Both the position numbers and the translations under genes were made by a program. DNA of 64,000 nt. Source: Cerrena zonata. Taxonomy: Eukaryota; Basidiomycota; Agaricomycetes; Polyporales; Cerrenaceae. This document shows positions 31,423 to 40,994 of the stretch, piece by piece (within the stretch, counting starts at the first letter, position 1; each line of letters opens with the position of its first letter). The notes below the pieces were generated by a model. That model ran no database searches. It saw only the letters and a program-made list of their open reading frames with translations, and was not told the DNA's origin. The stretch is from positions 327,760-391,759 of the forward strand of contig JASBNA010000043.1 in assembly GCA_038087015.1 (NCBI GenBank), read 5' to 3'.

Positions 31423-32943
31423 ATGTCGTCAATAGTATTGAATGTGAGTTTGAACAATGTGGGTAAGAAGGTGTCTGTGACCAAGTCGACGACTGTGAAC
31501 CAGTTGGTGCAAGAGGCATTGAAGAAGTTTGGTTTAGATGCCGGCGAATACCCAAAGGCAATGGTTTATTCAAATGGGAAGAAGATCGATAATTTGCTAC
31601 CAATTAGATTAACTAATTTGATCAATAACTCCAAGTTGAAGTTGGAGACTGGCCCCAAGGGAGATTCGGCTGGAACACCCAAGGTTATCTCATTGAAATG
31701 TATAATCAATGAGACCAATGGTGGTTCCAGTACTAAGATTATTAAGATAGACAATGGTAAAACGGTGCTTGATTTGGTGAATGAGTTGGATGCTGGGTTA
31801 TTGGAGTATGATGCTGGTGTTTATGATTTGGTGGTTGTGGTGATGGATTATAAGTTGAGTCAATCCAAGAATGAGTTGGGAGTTAAGTTGAATAGTCTTT
31901 TGGGAGACGTATCTAGTTTGGTGGTGAGAATTGGATTTGCGCAGAGGGACAACAGTGATTTGGTCAAAGAGCAACAGAAAATAGTCGGGATGCAATTGGA
32001 GCAGCAAAGAAAGAGACAAGCCTTGGAAGCCGAACGAGACGCCCAGAGAGAAGTTGAGCGAAAGGCTGCACAAGCTGAAAGAGACAACAAACGGGTTGAA
32101 GAAGAAGCTGACAGAAACGAAAAAGTTGAAGGAGAAAGAAAAGAAAAAGTTGAAGGAGAAAGAAAAGAAAAAGTTGAAGGAGAAGCTGACAGAAAAGAAA
32201 AATTTGAAAGAGAAAGAAAAGAAAAAGCTGAAAGAGAAGAAAGAAAAGCTACCCCGAAAGATTCTGTCAGACCAGTAATTGCTCAAAGGGAAGCCAATGC
32301 TGCATCGACCACTCCCCAATTGTTCAAAGCATCAAATCGATCAAAAACTTACGAAAACCCGGACGAAGACTACGAAATGACTATCGGCCAAGCACAGAAA
32401 TATCAGCAAATAATCGCCAACAGCGCCAAACCCAAAAAGACCAAACAAATCAAAAGCTTACCCGAAGCATACACCATCAGGGTCAAGTTCCCCAACCAAT
32501 CGATTTTGCAATTTCATTTCGAAAATGGCGAAACCATTAAATTCGGCCAAATCTTGAAAAAAATCGATGAATTACTATTAAGCAAGTTCATCAACAATTA
32601 CACTTTGAAACTAGGTTACCCTCCCTTCACCAGATTGGGACAAACCTTCAAGGACAACAGCACGAAACTTCACGATATGAGCGACTTCCAAATCAACTCA
32701 CAAATAACCTTGATTTGGGAGTACAATCAGCCAATCGACTCATCCGCCCAGTTTCTAAAAGAAGACCAATTGACCATCTCCGACAGCTCCCATCTTCCCG
32801 AAATGGTTCTTGAAAACAACCGCGCAAACTTGGACGACGAAGCCGAGACTCCTCCTCCCACCGGCAATCCAAACAAGATCACCAATCAAGTCAAGAAAGA
32901 TGCAAAAGGTAATAAGCTTCCAAAGTGGTTTAGAGTTAAATAG
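31423..32943 (+). CDS. UBX4: UBX-domain protein (Ubx4/TUG family), Cdc48 cofactor
   Basis: 506 aa. An N-terminal ubiquitin-like TUG-UBL1 domain (about 1-80: IVLNVSLNNVGKKVSVTKSTTV) is followed by a second Ubl-like segment. A highly charged coiled coil (about 185-285) is built from EKVEGERK repeats. The UBX domain (about 349-436) includes AYTIRVKFPNQS and a GYPPFTRL segment in place of the usual FPR loop, then a disordered tail ending KLPKWFRVK. Ubx4 binds Cdc48/p97 and regulates its ER-associated degradation complexes. The conserved C-terminal PKWF-type motif is also typical of the family. Intact; antisense ORFs are mirror images of the charged repeat. Confidence 0.9.
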   Translation: MSSIVLNVSLNNVGKKVSVTKSTTVNQLVQEALKKFGLDAGEYPKAMVYSNGKKIDNLLPIRLTNLINNSKLKLETGPKGDSAGTPKVISLKCIINETNGGSSTKIIKIDNGKTVLDLVNELDAGLLEYDAGVYDLVVVVMDYKLSQSKNELGVKLNSLLGDVSSLVVRIGFAQRDNSDLVKEQQKIVGMQLEQQRKRQALEAERDAQREVERKAAQAERDNKRVEEEADRNEKVEGERKEKVEGERKEKVEGEADRKEKFERERKEKAEREERKATPKDSVRPVIAQREANAASTTPQLFKASNRSKTYENPDEDYEMTIGQAQKYQQIIANSAKPKKTKQIKSLPEAYTIRVKFPNQSILQFHFENGETIKFGQILKKIDELLLSKFINNYTLKLGYPPFTRLGQTFKDNSTKLHDMSDFQINSQITLIWEYNQPIDSSAQFLKEDQLTISDSSHLPEMVLENNRANLDDEAETPPPTGNPNKITNQVKKDAKGNKLPKWFRVK

Positions 32944-33359
32944 ATGCTCGCATAACAAGTAAATAAACATACCTCATCAACCACAATACACATATCACAG
33001 TGAATACACATATCACAGTAAAATAGTAACCGAATAAACAATCGACCATGTCTAGCAATTGCTGCAAAATATCTGACCAACCGTAAAGTATACACCGGTA
33101 CACCACAAACCATTATCCCCGCTTATCGCCGCCGACCGACGGCTGGTGTCACGTGCGCGCGTCACATGATCACGTCACACTAATTTAACCACTCGCCGGT
33201 ACCGGTAATTAAACCGGGGATTGGCCTGGTCCAACAGGATACGATTTACCTACTGGCCATCCACTGGCCACCTACGAAGCTCCCCCATCCCCTGGGTCTC
33301 CAGTGCAATAGACGGGGCCTCCATCAAACCTCTCGTATCGTTCGTATCAGTAAGCTCTG

Positions 33360-33368
33360 ATGACTCAT
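33360..33368. promoter_or_regulatory. Consensus Gcn4-binding site (ATGACTCAT)
   Basis: The palindromic ATGACTCAT contains TGACTCA, the bZIP consensus of Gcn4, 640 bp upstream of the GCN4 start. It suggests autoregulation. Confidence 0.6.
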
Positions 33369-33694
33369 CCGAAAAGACGGGTCCCAGATTTACCAAGGAC
33401 GCATTGTCCTTGGGGAGAGCCAGGGCCACGGCTGGGCGTAAACCTCAGCACGGTCTGGATCCCCTTTTCGAATGAAAAATTTTCACACCGCGCTTAGCTT
33501 GATTTGAGTGAAAAAAAATTTTTTGTATTTAATCCACGCATTTCCCACTCGCTTTAGAAAAAAATTTCACTTTTTTCTTCTTTATATAACAACAACAACA
33601 ACAAAACAACAACTAATACTTCTACTACTATTATTTCTCATACTATATTATTATTATTCCTTCCCCTGATTGTTTAAAAGTACTTTGTGTTAAA

Positions 33695-33896
33695 ATGTGT
33701 GCTTAAATTTTTAACCCCCCCTCTAAAAGTTAAAAGTTTTTATTTTATTATTATATATAAATAAAAAATTAAATTAAAAAAGTTTATTTAATCTATTGAT
33801 ATTAAATAAAGTTGTTGTTGTCAAACCCCTCTTTCAATATGTTATCGTGATACTAAATTATACCCGTCCATTATGACGTTTCTATCTGTTGCTTGA
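33695..33896 (+). promoter_or_regulatory. Three uORFs in the GCN4 leader
   Basis: Every ATG in the proximal 330 nt of leader opens a short uORF. uORF1 is 33695-33706 (M-C-A-stop), uORF2 33839-33850 (M-L-S-stop) and uORF3 33873-33896 (M-T-F-L-S-V-A-stop). The main ATG follows at 34007, 110 nt after the last stop. Short uORFs ahead of GCN4 mediate reinitiation control by eIF2 phosphorylation. C. albicans GCN4 likewise has three, of which the most proximal is the inhibitory one, matching the layout here. Positions are read directly; the regulatory role is inferred from the orthologue. Confidence 0.85.
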
Positions 33897-34006
33897 AAAA
33901 AAGTCTATACTTGAAAAAAAAAAAGATCAAAAAATATCCAGTTTATTAACTTATATTACTAATTATTACTCTATCTACTATATCTACTATTATTACTACT
34001 ATCAAG

Positions 34007-34850
34007 ATGTCACAATCTGCTTCAAACCCAATGATATTATCTGGAGATTCAATGTTTGAATCTGCCGATTTATTTGCTGCCCCTCACCCAAATCAAGATG
34101 TTGGGGAACATCAAGCTGTTGAAGCTTTGCCAGCTCGTCAGTACTCTAAAGATCAAGCGGTAAGTGAATTGTCCTCTCACTTGCCTGCCGGTGATGATGC
34201 TCCTAAACAAGGGCCAACTTCTCCGTTCAATATCCATTCCGATGTGTTGGATTCTGTGTTTTCAACTTCATTGGAGGATAGGGACCAATTCCAGGATCAC
34301 ACGCCTATGTTTGATGAATTGGACTTTATTATTGATGGGTCAAAAGTTAACTCAAAAGATGATTGGGTTTCTCTTTTTGGTGATCATCAAAATAATGGTG
34401 AAGATTTATCTTCTACCATTGTTAAAGATGAAGATTTGGATGAAGTGCTTTTCATGGAGCCTCCTCAAACCACCACCACCCAGAGTTCCCCAGAATCTTT
34501 TGATTCAACTCCTATAATGGATGATGTTTCTCAATCTACTAAAGCTTCTTCCATCAAATCTAATCGTATTTCCAAACCTAAGAAGAAGGTTGACCACTTG
34601 GGTGTAACTGCTTTTGCTAAAAAACAAAAGGCCCAAGATTTAGACCCAATTGCAATTGACTCTTCTGATCCAGCTGCTTTAAAACGTGCTAAAAACACCT
34701 GAAGCCGCCAGAAGATCAAGAGCAAGAAAAATGGAAAGAATGTCTCAATTAGAAAAGAAGGTTGAAGATTTATTAAATGATAAAACTAGCTTGGAAAATG
34801 AAGTTATTAGATTGAGAGAATTATTATCTATGAACGGTGTTGACTATTAA
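34007..34850 (+). CDS. GCN4: Gcn4 bZIP activator, frame break in the basic region
   Basis: Master activator of amino-acid biosynthesis. The frame from ATG 34007 encodes an acidic activation region ([18 protein letters not shown]) and runs into the DNA-binding domain [11 protein letters not shown], then TGA at 34700. With one base fewer at 34691-34700 the protein continues [20 protein letters not shown] and a leucine zipper to TAA at 34848, giving about 280 aa. The split falls between KNT and EAARRSRAR, the invariant DNA-contact sequence, so the printed frame could not bind DNA. Either a one-base insertion error or a true lesion. ACC-TGA at the break resembles antizyme-type +1 slippage sites, but I have no independent support for recoding. 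Confidence 0.9.
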
Positions 34851-35013
34851 ACTTTTGCTTTTTATATATTTATTTGTCCGCTTAGAAATCCCATCAATTG
34901 TTTTAGATCAAAAATTAAAAAAAATAAATAAAAAAAAAAAAATCGTTTTCAGTTCTTGTTGTGCTTTTTTTATATACAAAATACATAATATTAAACCTTA
35001 TATTTCTATGTAA

Positions 35014-35691
35014 TTATTTTTTTGCAAAGCTTAGTATAAGCTCATTGCCAAATTTTTGCTTTAACTCTTCTAGGCTTATAGACTCAAGACAGGTTTTCGA
35101 TAGTATCTCATTATCAAAATCGATGAATGCTAAATTTCTCACTTTAACAAATCTAAGATTATTAAATCCATCATACTCTTCAAATAAATCTTCCAAGTCT
35201 TCCTTGAGCACTCCTTCTTTCAAATTTTGTATTAATAAAGTTTGATTGGGTGGTAATGATTGCCAATAGTTAGCATTACCAGCTCTCTTATTAGGCTGGG
35301 GGTCAGTCTTCTTTTCTTTGCCTTTATTCTCTTTCTCTTCTTCTTTATTTCTTTCCCTTTTCAATTCCTTCCTCTTTTCAACTTTATCACCATCTTCTAG
35401 AACTTTTATGTAGTATTCATCCAGTGGTTCCTTAGAATGCGTTATTTGAAGCTCCTTCTTATACAATTTCTCTCCAGCCAATCCCTTGATTGCTTCTTCT
35501 GCTGATTTGACGTTATCATACGTTATAAAACACTGCCCTTTCATCTTAAGATTCTTATGGGCACTGAGTTGTATTATATCTCCATACTTGCGGAATTTCT
35601 TATAAAGCGTCTCCTTTAGTCTGTTGAGCTTCACCTTATCATTTAAATTATTTATATATATCGTGGAATGTTGTTCTTTTGTTTCCGACAT
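35014..35691 (-). CDS. MUD1: U1 snRNP A-like protein (Mud1), two RRMs
   Basis: 225 aa. RRM1 is at about 9-88: TIYINNLNDKVKLNRLKETLY (RNP2 IYINNL) and KGQCFITY (RNP1). A Lys/Glu-rich linker (about 105-140) follows, then RRM2 at about 150-222 with LLIQNL (RNP2) and LAFIDFDNE (RNP1). The layout and the NNLNDKVKLNRLKETLY start are those of U1A/U2B'' proteins; in yeast Mud1 is the U1 snRNP subunit. The gene is intact and convergent with GCN4. Confidence 0.88.
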   Translation of the reverse strand: MSETKEQHSTIYINNLNDKVKLNRLKETLYKKFRKYGDIIQLSAHKNLKMKGQCFITYDNVKSAEEAIKGLAGEKLYKKELQITHSKEPLDEYYIKVLEDGDKVEKRKELKRERNKEEEKENKGKEKKTDPQPNKRAGNANYWQSLPPNQTLLIQNLKEGVLKEDLEDLFEEYDGFNNLRFVKVRNLAFIDFDNEILSKTCLESISLEELKQKFGNELILSFAKK

Positions 35692-35819
35692 GCTTTCCGG
35701 GGTTTTTCATCGCTATGAAGTAATAATCTGTTGATAGTTTTTCATTTCAATTGATTTTTCTTTGTTTGGAAAGACTACATCCGTACACCAAAAATACAAA
35801 TTTTCATTTTTACTAGTAG

Positions 35820-37709
35820 CTATTTAGTTTCGAAATGATTCCAAACTTCAATGGTTTTATCGTAATTCTTGGGTATCATTAAGTAATTGAACTTTAAGGT
35901 TTTCAAATCATTTAGAAAAATTAAATTACCAAGGAAAAAATCTTTCAAGATATTCGATTTGAAGTTAATGATCTTGAATAATTTATAAAAATTTCTTAAG
36001 ATTTCATTATAAGTTAATGATTTGTTACTCAAACAAAGATAATTGACATCACCAACACTGGATAAAAATTTTATAGTTATTCCACCTTGTAAACGATTTG
36101 AATTCTTAAATTTAAGCAATATGATGAATAAAGGTATGAAATTTATAAATGTTATAACCGATTCAATAAAATTATTCAAGGTCAATATAATAATTCTTAT
36201 TATGAAAAACATAAGATAAAATGCAAAAACTGTAGGTAGTAAATAGATCAAGACCATAAATAATAAGGTCCCTAATAATAATTGATCTATTTCAAATCTT
36301 TCACTCAACTCTAGAGAATCAATTCTATTTCTTAATAAATTATACTTTTTCCCTCGAAACAATTGAAATAGTGACTTAATAGTTTCTATTTGCCTATTAT
36401 ATATTCTTGTGGATGTATAATAGAAACAATGAAGGTGAAAAGTTATGATTTTAATATAATCAACTATTGCACTCAATAAAAAGGTCAACCCACCATAACA
36501 TAAGATCTTCAAATGAAACTTGATTATACCAAATATGACTTTATCATAATCTTTGCCAACTGATAGTAATATTTTTGAGTCTTTCATATTTACCATCAAG
36601 CCATCGGTGAATATCATTTTCCAAAACTTTAAAGTCCATAGAAATAAATCTCCCATAAATTGACCTAATTCATTATTCAATTTAAACCCTGCTGGGTGAT
36701 CAAAAGAGACCCATTCAATCATATCGTAAAACTCTTGAAATAAGAGCTTCTTGATTATAACCTCATTTATAAAGCTATTCAAAAAATCATAATTCTCAAT
36801 TATTATCCTATAAAAAGTCATACCAATCAAAACATCATTTACTATCAACCAAAGAGAATTATATAAATTGATGTAGTTTGAGTTATTTATATTTAGGTCT
36901 GAATTCAAAAAAGGAATCTCAATGTTTTTCAAAAATTCAGAATCTTTATTATATAGAATCGATTTGTCATAATAGCATAAAAACTGGATAGGGAAGTAAT
37001 TGACCTGTCGTAACCTTAAATCTAGTTGCTTGAAAGTTTCCAGCACATCAGTTAAACTTGATTTTTCGAAAAATTTATAATTGATTATCTTAATTAACCA
37101 GATGGTTAAAATTTGAAATATCATAGCGATATACTTTAGTAAATCGAAAATGTAACGAGATACTTTGTTCGTTGAAACGATTGGTTTAGATGGTTTCGAT
37201 CCCATCCGGTCAAAGTTGTATCTAATTCTCAAACATTGATTCAACTTATCGAGAACAATTTCATCACTTATAGAGTAGTAGTCACTTTTCGATTTTAGAG
37301 GTTCATAGTGGTTTAGCTTTGAAGTCAATCCATAGTTGGTGTTTTTTTCAAACCCAGTGGATTGTAATAGAATTGGGTTAATTGAGAAGTATTCCAAATT
37401 CTTGAAGTTTGGTGGATCGAAAAAAATTAGCGTATATGTTTCATCATTGAGCGAGCTATCGACCACCGGATAATTAGTTGTATTATCATACTTCAATGAC
37501 AATGAGTCTTCATTCGGTTTATTCAAAGTCCCAAGCACTTCTAGACCTTTGGATAATGGAAAATTCAATTGAGGAATCCTAGGAGAGTTGATCACTTGGA
37601 TTATAATAAAAACATTTTTGAAATGAAATCCTAATAAATAAAGCGATTTGGATCTTGATTTCTTATTCAATAAGTCTTGTGGGAAATAAATGTGATAGTT
37701 CATCGTCAT
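35820..37709 (-). CDS. GPI1: GPI-GlcNAc transferase subunit Gpi1
   Basis: 629 aa. Gpi1 (PIG-Q) is a membrane subunit of the ER complex that transfers GlcNAc to phosphatidylinositol, the first step of GPI anchor synthesis. It starts MTMNYHIYFPQDLL, matching the start of yeast Gpi1, so the 5' boundary is firm. Family marks include DLRLRQVNYFPIQ, LYNSLWLIVNDVLIG, the sequence GKKYNLLRNRIDS followed by FEIDQLLLGTLLF, and LPTVFAFYLMFF, with several membrane helices from residue ~190. Its ATG lies 4 nt after the stop of an upstream ORF on the same strand, so it has no conventional intergenic promoter. Confidence 0.95.
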   Translation of the reverse strand: MTMNYHIYFPQDLLNKKSRSKSLYLLGFHFKNVFIIIQVINSPRIPQLNFPLSKGLEVLGTLNKPNEDSLSLKYDNTTNYPVVDSSLNDETYTLIFFDPPNFKNLEYFSINPILLQSTGFEKNTNYGLTSKLNHYEPLKSKSDYYSISDEIVLDKLNQCLRIRYNFDRMGSKPSKPIVSTNKVSRYIFDLLKYIAMIFQILTIWLIKIINYKFFEKSSLTDVLETFKQLDLRLRQVNYFPIQFLCYYDKSILYNKDSEFLKNIEIPFLNSDLNINNSNYINLYNSLWLIVNDVLIGMTFYRIIIENYDFLNSFINEVIIKKLLFQEFYDMIEWVSFDHPAGFKLNNELGQFMGDLFLWTLKFWKMIFTDGLMVNMKDSKILLSVGKDYDKVIFGIIKFHLKILCYGGLTFLLSAIVDYIKIITFHLHCFYYTSTRIYNRQIETIKSLFQLFRGKKYNLLRNRIDSLELSERFEIDQLLLGTLLFMVLIYLLPTVFAFYLMFFIIRIIILTLNNFIESVITFINFIPLFIILLKFKNSNRLQGGITIKFLSSVGDVNYLCLSNKSLTYNEILRNFYKLFKIINFKSNILKDFFLGNLIFLNDLKTLKFNYLMIPKNYDKTIEVWNHFETK

Positions 37710-37713
37710 ATCT

Positions 37714-38271
37714 TTACTTTGAGAAACTATCCCGTCTTAAATACTGAGAGCTGTTGTTCAAATTTTTATAAAACTGTTTGTGATCCAAAAGAGTAAGTAT
37801 ATCCTTTGATTCGTTATTGATATTAGTTTCGCTATCGTAAGGTGATTCGGAGTCTGCTGCTGGTCCTGGCAGGGGACTTAATCTAAGAACAAATTTCTTC
37901 TTGGTAGTATTTGTATAATGGTTTTGTAAGAAGGCAAAATCTTCTTCTTTGACAATACTTGACTCCTCTATTTCACTGACTATATTATCTTCTAGGTCAC
38001 TTCCTATATCTTCCCTAATGTAATGCTTGGTAACCGGCTTAACTAATTCCTCGGGTTGCAAACTTGCTTCAACGTTGATTAAAGGATATTTATCAATGAA
38101 TATTTGGTTAACTGCAAAGTATACTCCCCACAAAATACTCAAAACTAAAATTAACGAATTAATTAACCTAATGCTAAGACTCTCTGAATAAATAATTGAT
38201 ATAATTTGAAGATATGTTGAAGATGCAATTTTCTGAAAACTATCTGTGATAACTTCTGCATTTAGTGACAT
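37714..38271 (-). CDS. Unidentified 185-aa single-TM protein directly upstream of GPI1
   Basis: The first ATG in frame is at 38271 (MSLNAEVITDSFQK). One hydrophobic segment (about residues 31-55: RLINSLILVLSILWGVYFA) is followed by a soluble, acidic, Ser-rich tail (DIGSDLEDNIVSEIEES) ending YLRRDSFSK. No known domain was recognised. The TAA (37714-37716) is followed by AGAT and then the GPI1 ATG, so the two ORFs sit head-to-tail with a 4-nt gap. An independent function in the same pathway is suggested only by this proximity. GPI1's N-terminus matches its orthologue, so this is not a displaced N-terminal piece of GPI1. Confidence 0.7.
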   Translation of the reverse strand: MSLNAEVITDSFQKIASSTYLQIISIIYSESLSIRLINSLILVLSILWGVYFAVNQIFIDKYPLINVEASLQPEELVKPVTKHYIREDIGSDLEDNIVSEIEESSIVKEEDFAFLQNHYTNTTKKKFVLRLSPLPGPAADSESPYDSETNINNESKDILTLLDHKQFYKNLNNSSQYLRRDSFSK

Positions 38272-38589
38272 AAGGCCTTTATAATTAAACTTTTCTCCTG
38301 TTAACAAACAGCTAAATCATTCTTCAACCTCTTATTCATAAACTAGGTGAAGCTAAAACGATTGAATGGTATGTTGAATAAGCTATGCGATGAAGTAACA
38401 ACAAGCTTTCGAAATTCTAATTCCACCGCGTCAACATTCTGTTGATGTCGTGGACTGTCAAAACTGCCAAAGGCTGCCAAAAGCTGCCAAAAGCTGCCAA
38501 ATCTACAGTATATTAAATACTTAATAGAAGTATCGATTTTATTGAATAAAACTTAAGCTACAGCTTAATACTATCGACTGAATCCAGGT
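38272..38589. other. Spacer with 10-bp tandem repeat
   Basis: Between the upstream ORF of the GPI1 pair and the 3' region of the first MFS gene. It contains four tandem units of about 10 bp (aagctgccaa type) at 38461-38500; nothing else is recognised. Confidence 0.6.
38461..38500. repeat. 10-bp tandem repeat (GCTGCCAAAA) x4
   Basis: aaactgccaa, aggctgccaa, then aagctgccaa twice, in direct tandem. Confidence 0.88.
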
Positions 38590-38689
38590 TTGGTTGAAAC
38601 TGCTTGATCTGCGGACGGATTTCGCATGAGCACTATTATTAGCTGGAGACGTTGAGAAAGAACCGGATCGTGATCCATTTATTTTGGGC

Positions 38690-40591
38690 CTATTGGTATC
38701 TTTGCTTTGAGTTGTTGGGACTGCTGTCTATGAGGGATTGTAAAGAAGCCACAGAGTTACTTCTTGTCAATATCATTGGGTCCAGGTTCTTGTCTAGACG
38801 AAGTAATCGTTTAGCAAAGACTAGAAGAATTGCCATTAGTGTCATTAGACTTGCACCAACCAAGAAGGAAACATAGGGAATATTCCAGCTTAGAACCGAT
38901 TTCTTGTAGATGGTTAAAAACACAGTGGGGCCTACAAGAGCAAACACATTCTTGAGTAAAGATAACCCTCCAAAAACCTCACCAACTTTTGATTCTGGAT
39001 AGAACTTGATGGTTGAGGAGTTCAAGGCCGGGCTTGCCAATGCACCAAAACTTGTGAAAAGTAGAGAGCCAAAGAAGAATCTGGTCTGTGGGGCCATGGC
39101 CATGCAAGTCAAGCCGATAGCTTCCAAGATGAAAGCACAGAATGCCATCGTGAAATCGATCATATCAAATTGATTTTTGAGAGTTCTAAATCCCATATAT
39201 CCTTGTAAGAAGCGACGAGTGATTATTGGAGATAATATCATCAAAGTGAAAGCCTTTGTTGCACATGCGATTGCCAATAAGTGGCCAATGTCTTTGGAAG
39301 TCCAGCCAAATACATAAACACCATATAGTATATTAATTTCCTGTAATGTCATACCAAGGCCGGTTAGCAAACACTCGCAGAATGAGAGAATAATCACGAC
39401 TGTGCGGTCTCGGTTAATACGATGGTAATTACTAGGATTGACAACTCCTGAAGGGTAGAAAAGTAGACGGATAGGTTTTAAAAAGTTGATGGTGTTCAAG
39501 AATGACCAAAAGTAAGTACCCATTGAATTTGATTCTTGGGAAGCAGAAGCATTGATCAGCGACCTTGACAGTGATCTTGATAAAGTTCTTGACTTTCTTC
39601 TCGCTTTAGAAGATCTTGATTCTGGTAATATGAATAATGTGAATAAAGCAGCTAATACAAATATAAATATTTCGAATTGTAAAGGGACAAACTCATTTCT
39701 ATTGATTGAAAGATCAGATTCAAACAAAGATTGGGTTGCGCCTTGATGCTGTTTCCCCGGACGATATAAATCAGCAAGTTTGAGCAAGAAATTTCCAACT
39801 AATGGTCCAGTTGAGTAGCCAATGAATAAAAACGCAATATTCAAACCTAAACAGTAAATTCTCTGATGGGGTTCGACAACATCACTAATATAACAATTTG
39901 TAATTGAAATCAAAGTGATCAACCCTCCGCATAAATTCCCCAAAACTTCTGTCAAAACCATCAAATTAAACCTCAAATAAGGAAAGTTGAACATTAAGAG
40001 AAATCTTGAAAACCTAGCAAGAAGTAATGCAAGTATTGATAGTCTTAAAAACAATCTTCGACCGTATATATCAGAAAGAGGTGAGATTTTACCAGAGGCA
40101 AACATCATTGTTAACCCACCAAATATACTATAGAACATTTGTAGATTTGAAACCAAAACTTGTGCATTTCTCGGATCACAGTGTCCATTTGGGTTTGAAC
40201 GAGCCAAATAATTACAAGCCAATTTCAACGACAACATTTGTCTTGTTGATTCACCGCTCCCGCTTGCAAACGCAGCAGAGAACACTAATACTCCCACCAT
40301 AAATATTGATGGTCTTTTGAACCAATGCATTGTCTTATTCATACTCCGTTGTTCTTGGAGCCAAACCACATCTTCATCTTGTTCTATATTTGAATCCTGG
40401 TGTTCCTCTTCGATCACCGCTTCATAGAAATCGGTAGCAGCATGCCCAATATTGGCTGCATAATCTGGATTTAGCTGTGAAACATCACGGTCTTTGGTAT
40501 GGAAAGGTTGACCATCATCTACTGAATCATAATTAGAATGGGATTCGGGAATTAGGGGGTCGATTTCCGAGCTAATACTATGATTTGACAT
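38690..40591 (-). CDS. MFS transporter (YCR023C-like), intact copy
   Basis: 633 aa from ATG 40591 (MSNHSISSEIDPLIPES); the extension upstream opens only at TTG. The cytosolic N-terminal ~110 residues end in DEDVVWLQEQRSMNKTMHWFKRPS, shared with the neighbouring paralogue. About 12 hydrophobic segments follow in two halves separated by a basic loop (SSKARRKSRTLSRSLSRS). The MFS signature between TM2 and TM3 is seen as GKISPLSDIYGRRLFLR. The pattern resembles yeast YCR023C-type vacuolar or plasma-membrane transporters of unknown substrate. The DPLIPES start suggests a dileucine-like acidic sorting motif, hinting at a vacuolar location (inference). Confidence 0.8.
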   Translation of the reverse strand: MSNHSISSEIDPLIPESHSNYDSVDDGQPFHTKDRDVSQLNPDYAANIGHAATDFYEAVIEEEHQDSNIEQDEDVVWLQEQRSMNKTMHWFKRPSIFMVGVLVFSAAFASGSGESTRQMLSLKLACNYLARSNPNGHCDPRNAQVLVSNLQMFYSIFGGLTMMFASGKISPLSDIYGRRLFLRLSILALLLARFSRFLLMFNFPYLRFNLMVLTEVLGNLCGGLITLISITNCYISDVVEPHQRIYCLGLNIAFLFIGYSTGPLVGNFLLKLADLYRPGKQHQGATQSLFESDLSINRNEFVPLQFEIFIFVLAALFTLFILPESRSSKARRKSRTLSRSLSRSLINASASQESNSMGTYFWSFLNTINFLKPIRLLFYPSGVVNPSNYHRINRDRTVVIILSFCECLLTGLGMTLQEINILYGVYVFGWTSKDIGHLLAIACATKAFTLMILSPIITRRFLQGYMGFRTLKNQFDMIDFTMAFCAFILEAIGLTCMAMAPQTRFFFGSLLFTSFGALASPALNSSTIKFYPESKVGEVFGGLSLLKNVFALVGPTVFLTIYKKSVLSWNIPYVSFLVGASLMTLMAILLVFAKRLLRLDKNLDPMILTRSNSVASLQSLIDSSPNNSKQRYQ

Positions 40592-40994
40592 GTTGATAAA
40601 GCTTAAATTTTCAATCTGTAAATTTCCACAGTTTAACAAAGAACACCACCAGTGTATTCCACTTATAAATATCCAGATCAGTCAGTTGGATCTCGCCGAA
40701 GGATCAATAGGCTTTTAGAGGGCAATAGGGTTGAATAGCAACAGTATCCTTATCAATAATTACTAATTTGGAGTATAAGATAAATGTTTGTTGATTTTTC
40801 GCAGGGAGTAATTGAAATTCCGATGGAAAAAAAAATTTTGGTGGTGCCTTATTTAGAAATTGCTATTAGCAATAAGATTAATAGATTAGTGTATAATTAA
40901 AGCATAACTATGTATATAGACATATAGAAGAGAAGCACTAAATGTAGTAAAAGTGTAGTAAAACAGGGGAGAAAGAGAAATGAACGTGGCAGGC
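40592..40994. other. Spacer between tandem MFS genes
   Basis: About 400 bp holding the promoter of the downstream MFS gene and the terminator of its paralogue. Nothing else is recognised. Confidence 0.5.

Larger units (their letters stand above)
32944..34006. promoter_or_regulatory. GCN4 promoter and leader region
   Basis: It includes a CACGTG-rich cluster (33148-33180: GTCACGTG, CACATGATCACGTCAC), a consensus Gcn4 site ATGACTCAT at 33360-33368, a perfect 8-bp hairpin (33393-33413), CT/A-rich leader sequence, and three uORFs. The 84-codon frame at 33221-33475 has no ATG and is not called. Confidence 0.65.

Noticed and set aside
33221..33475. 84-codon frame upstream of GCN4
   Set aside because: It has no ATG, overlaps the Gcn4 site and a hairpin, and shows no protein-like pattern.
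37714..38307. Upstream ORF as an N-terminal part of GPI1 separated by a frame error
   Set aside because: GPI1's own start aligns with the orthologue's N-terminus, so the upstream ORF is a separate protein.
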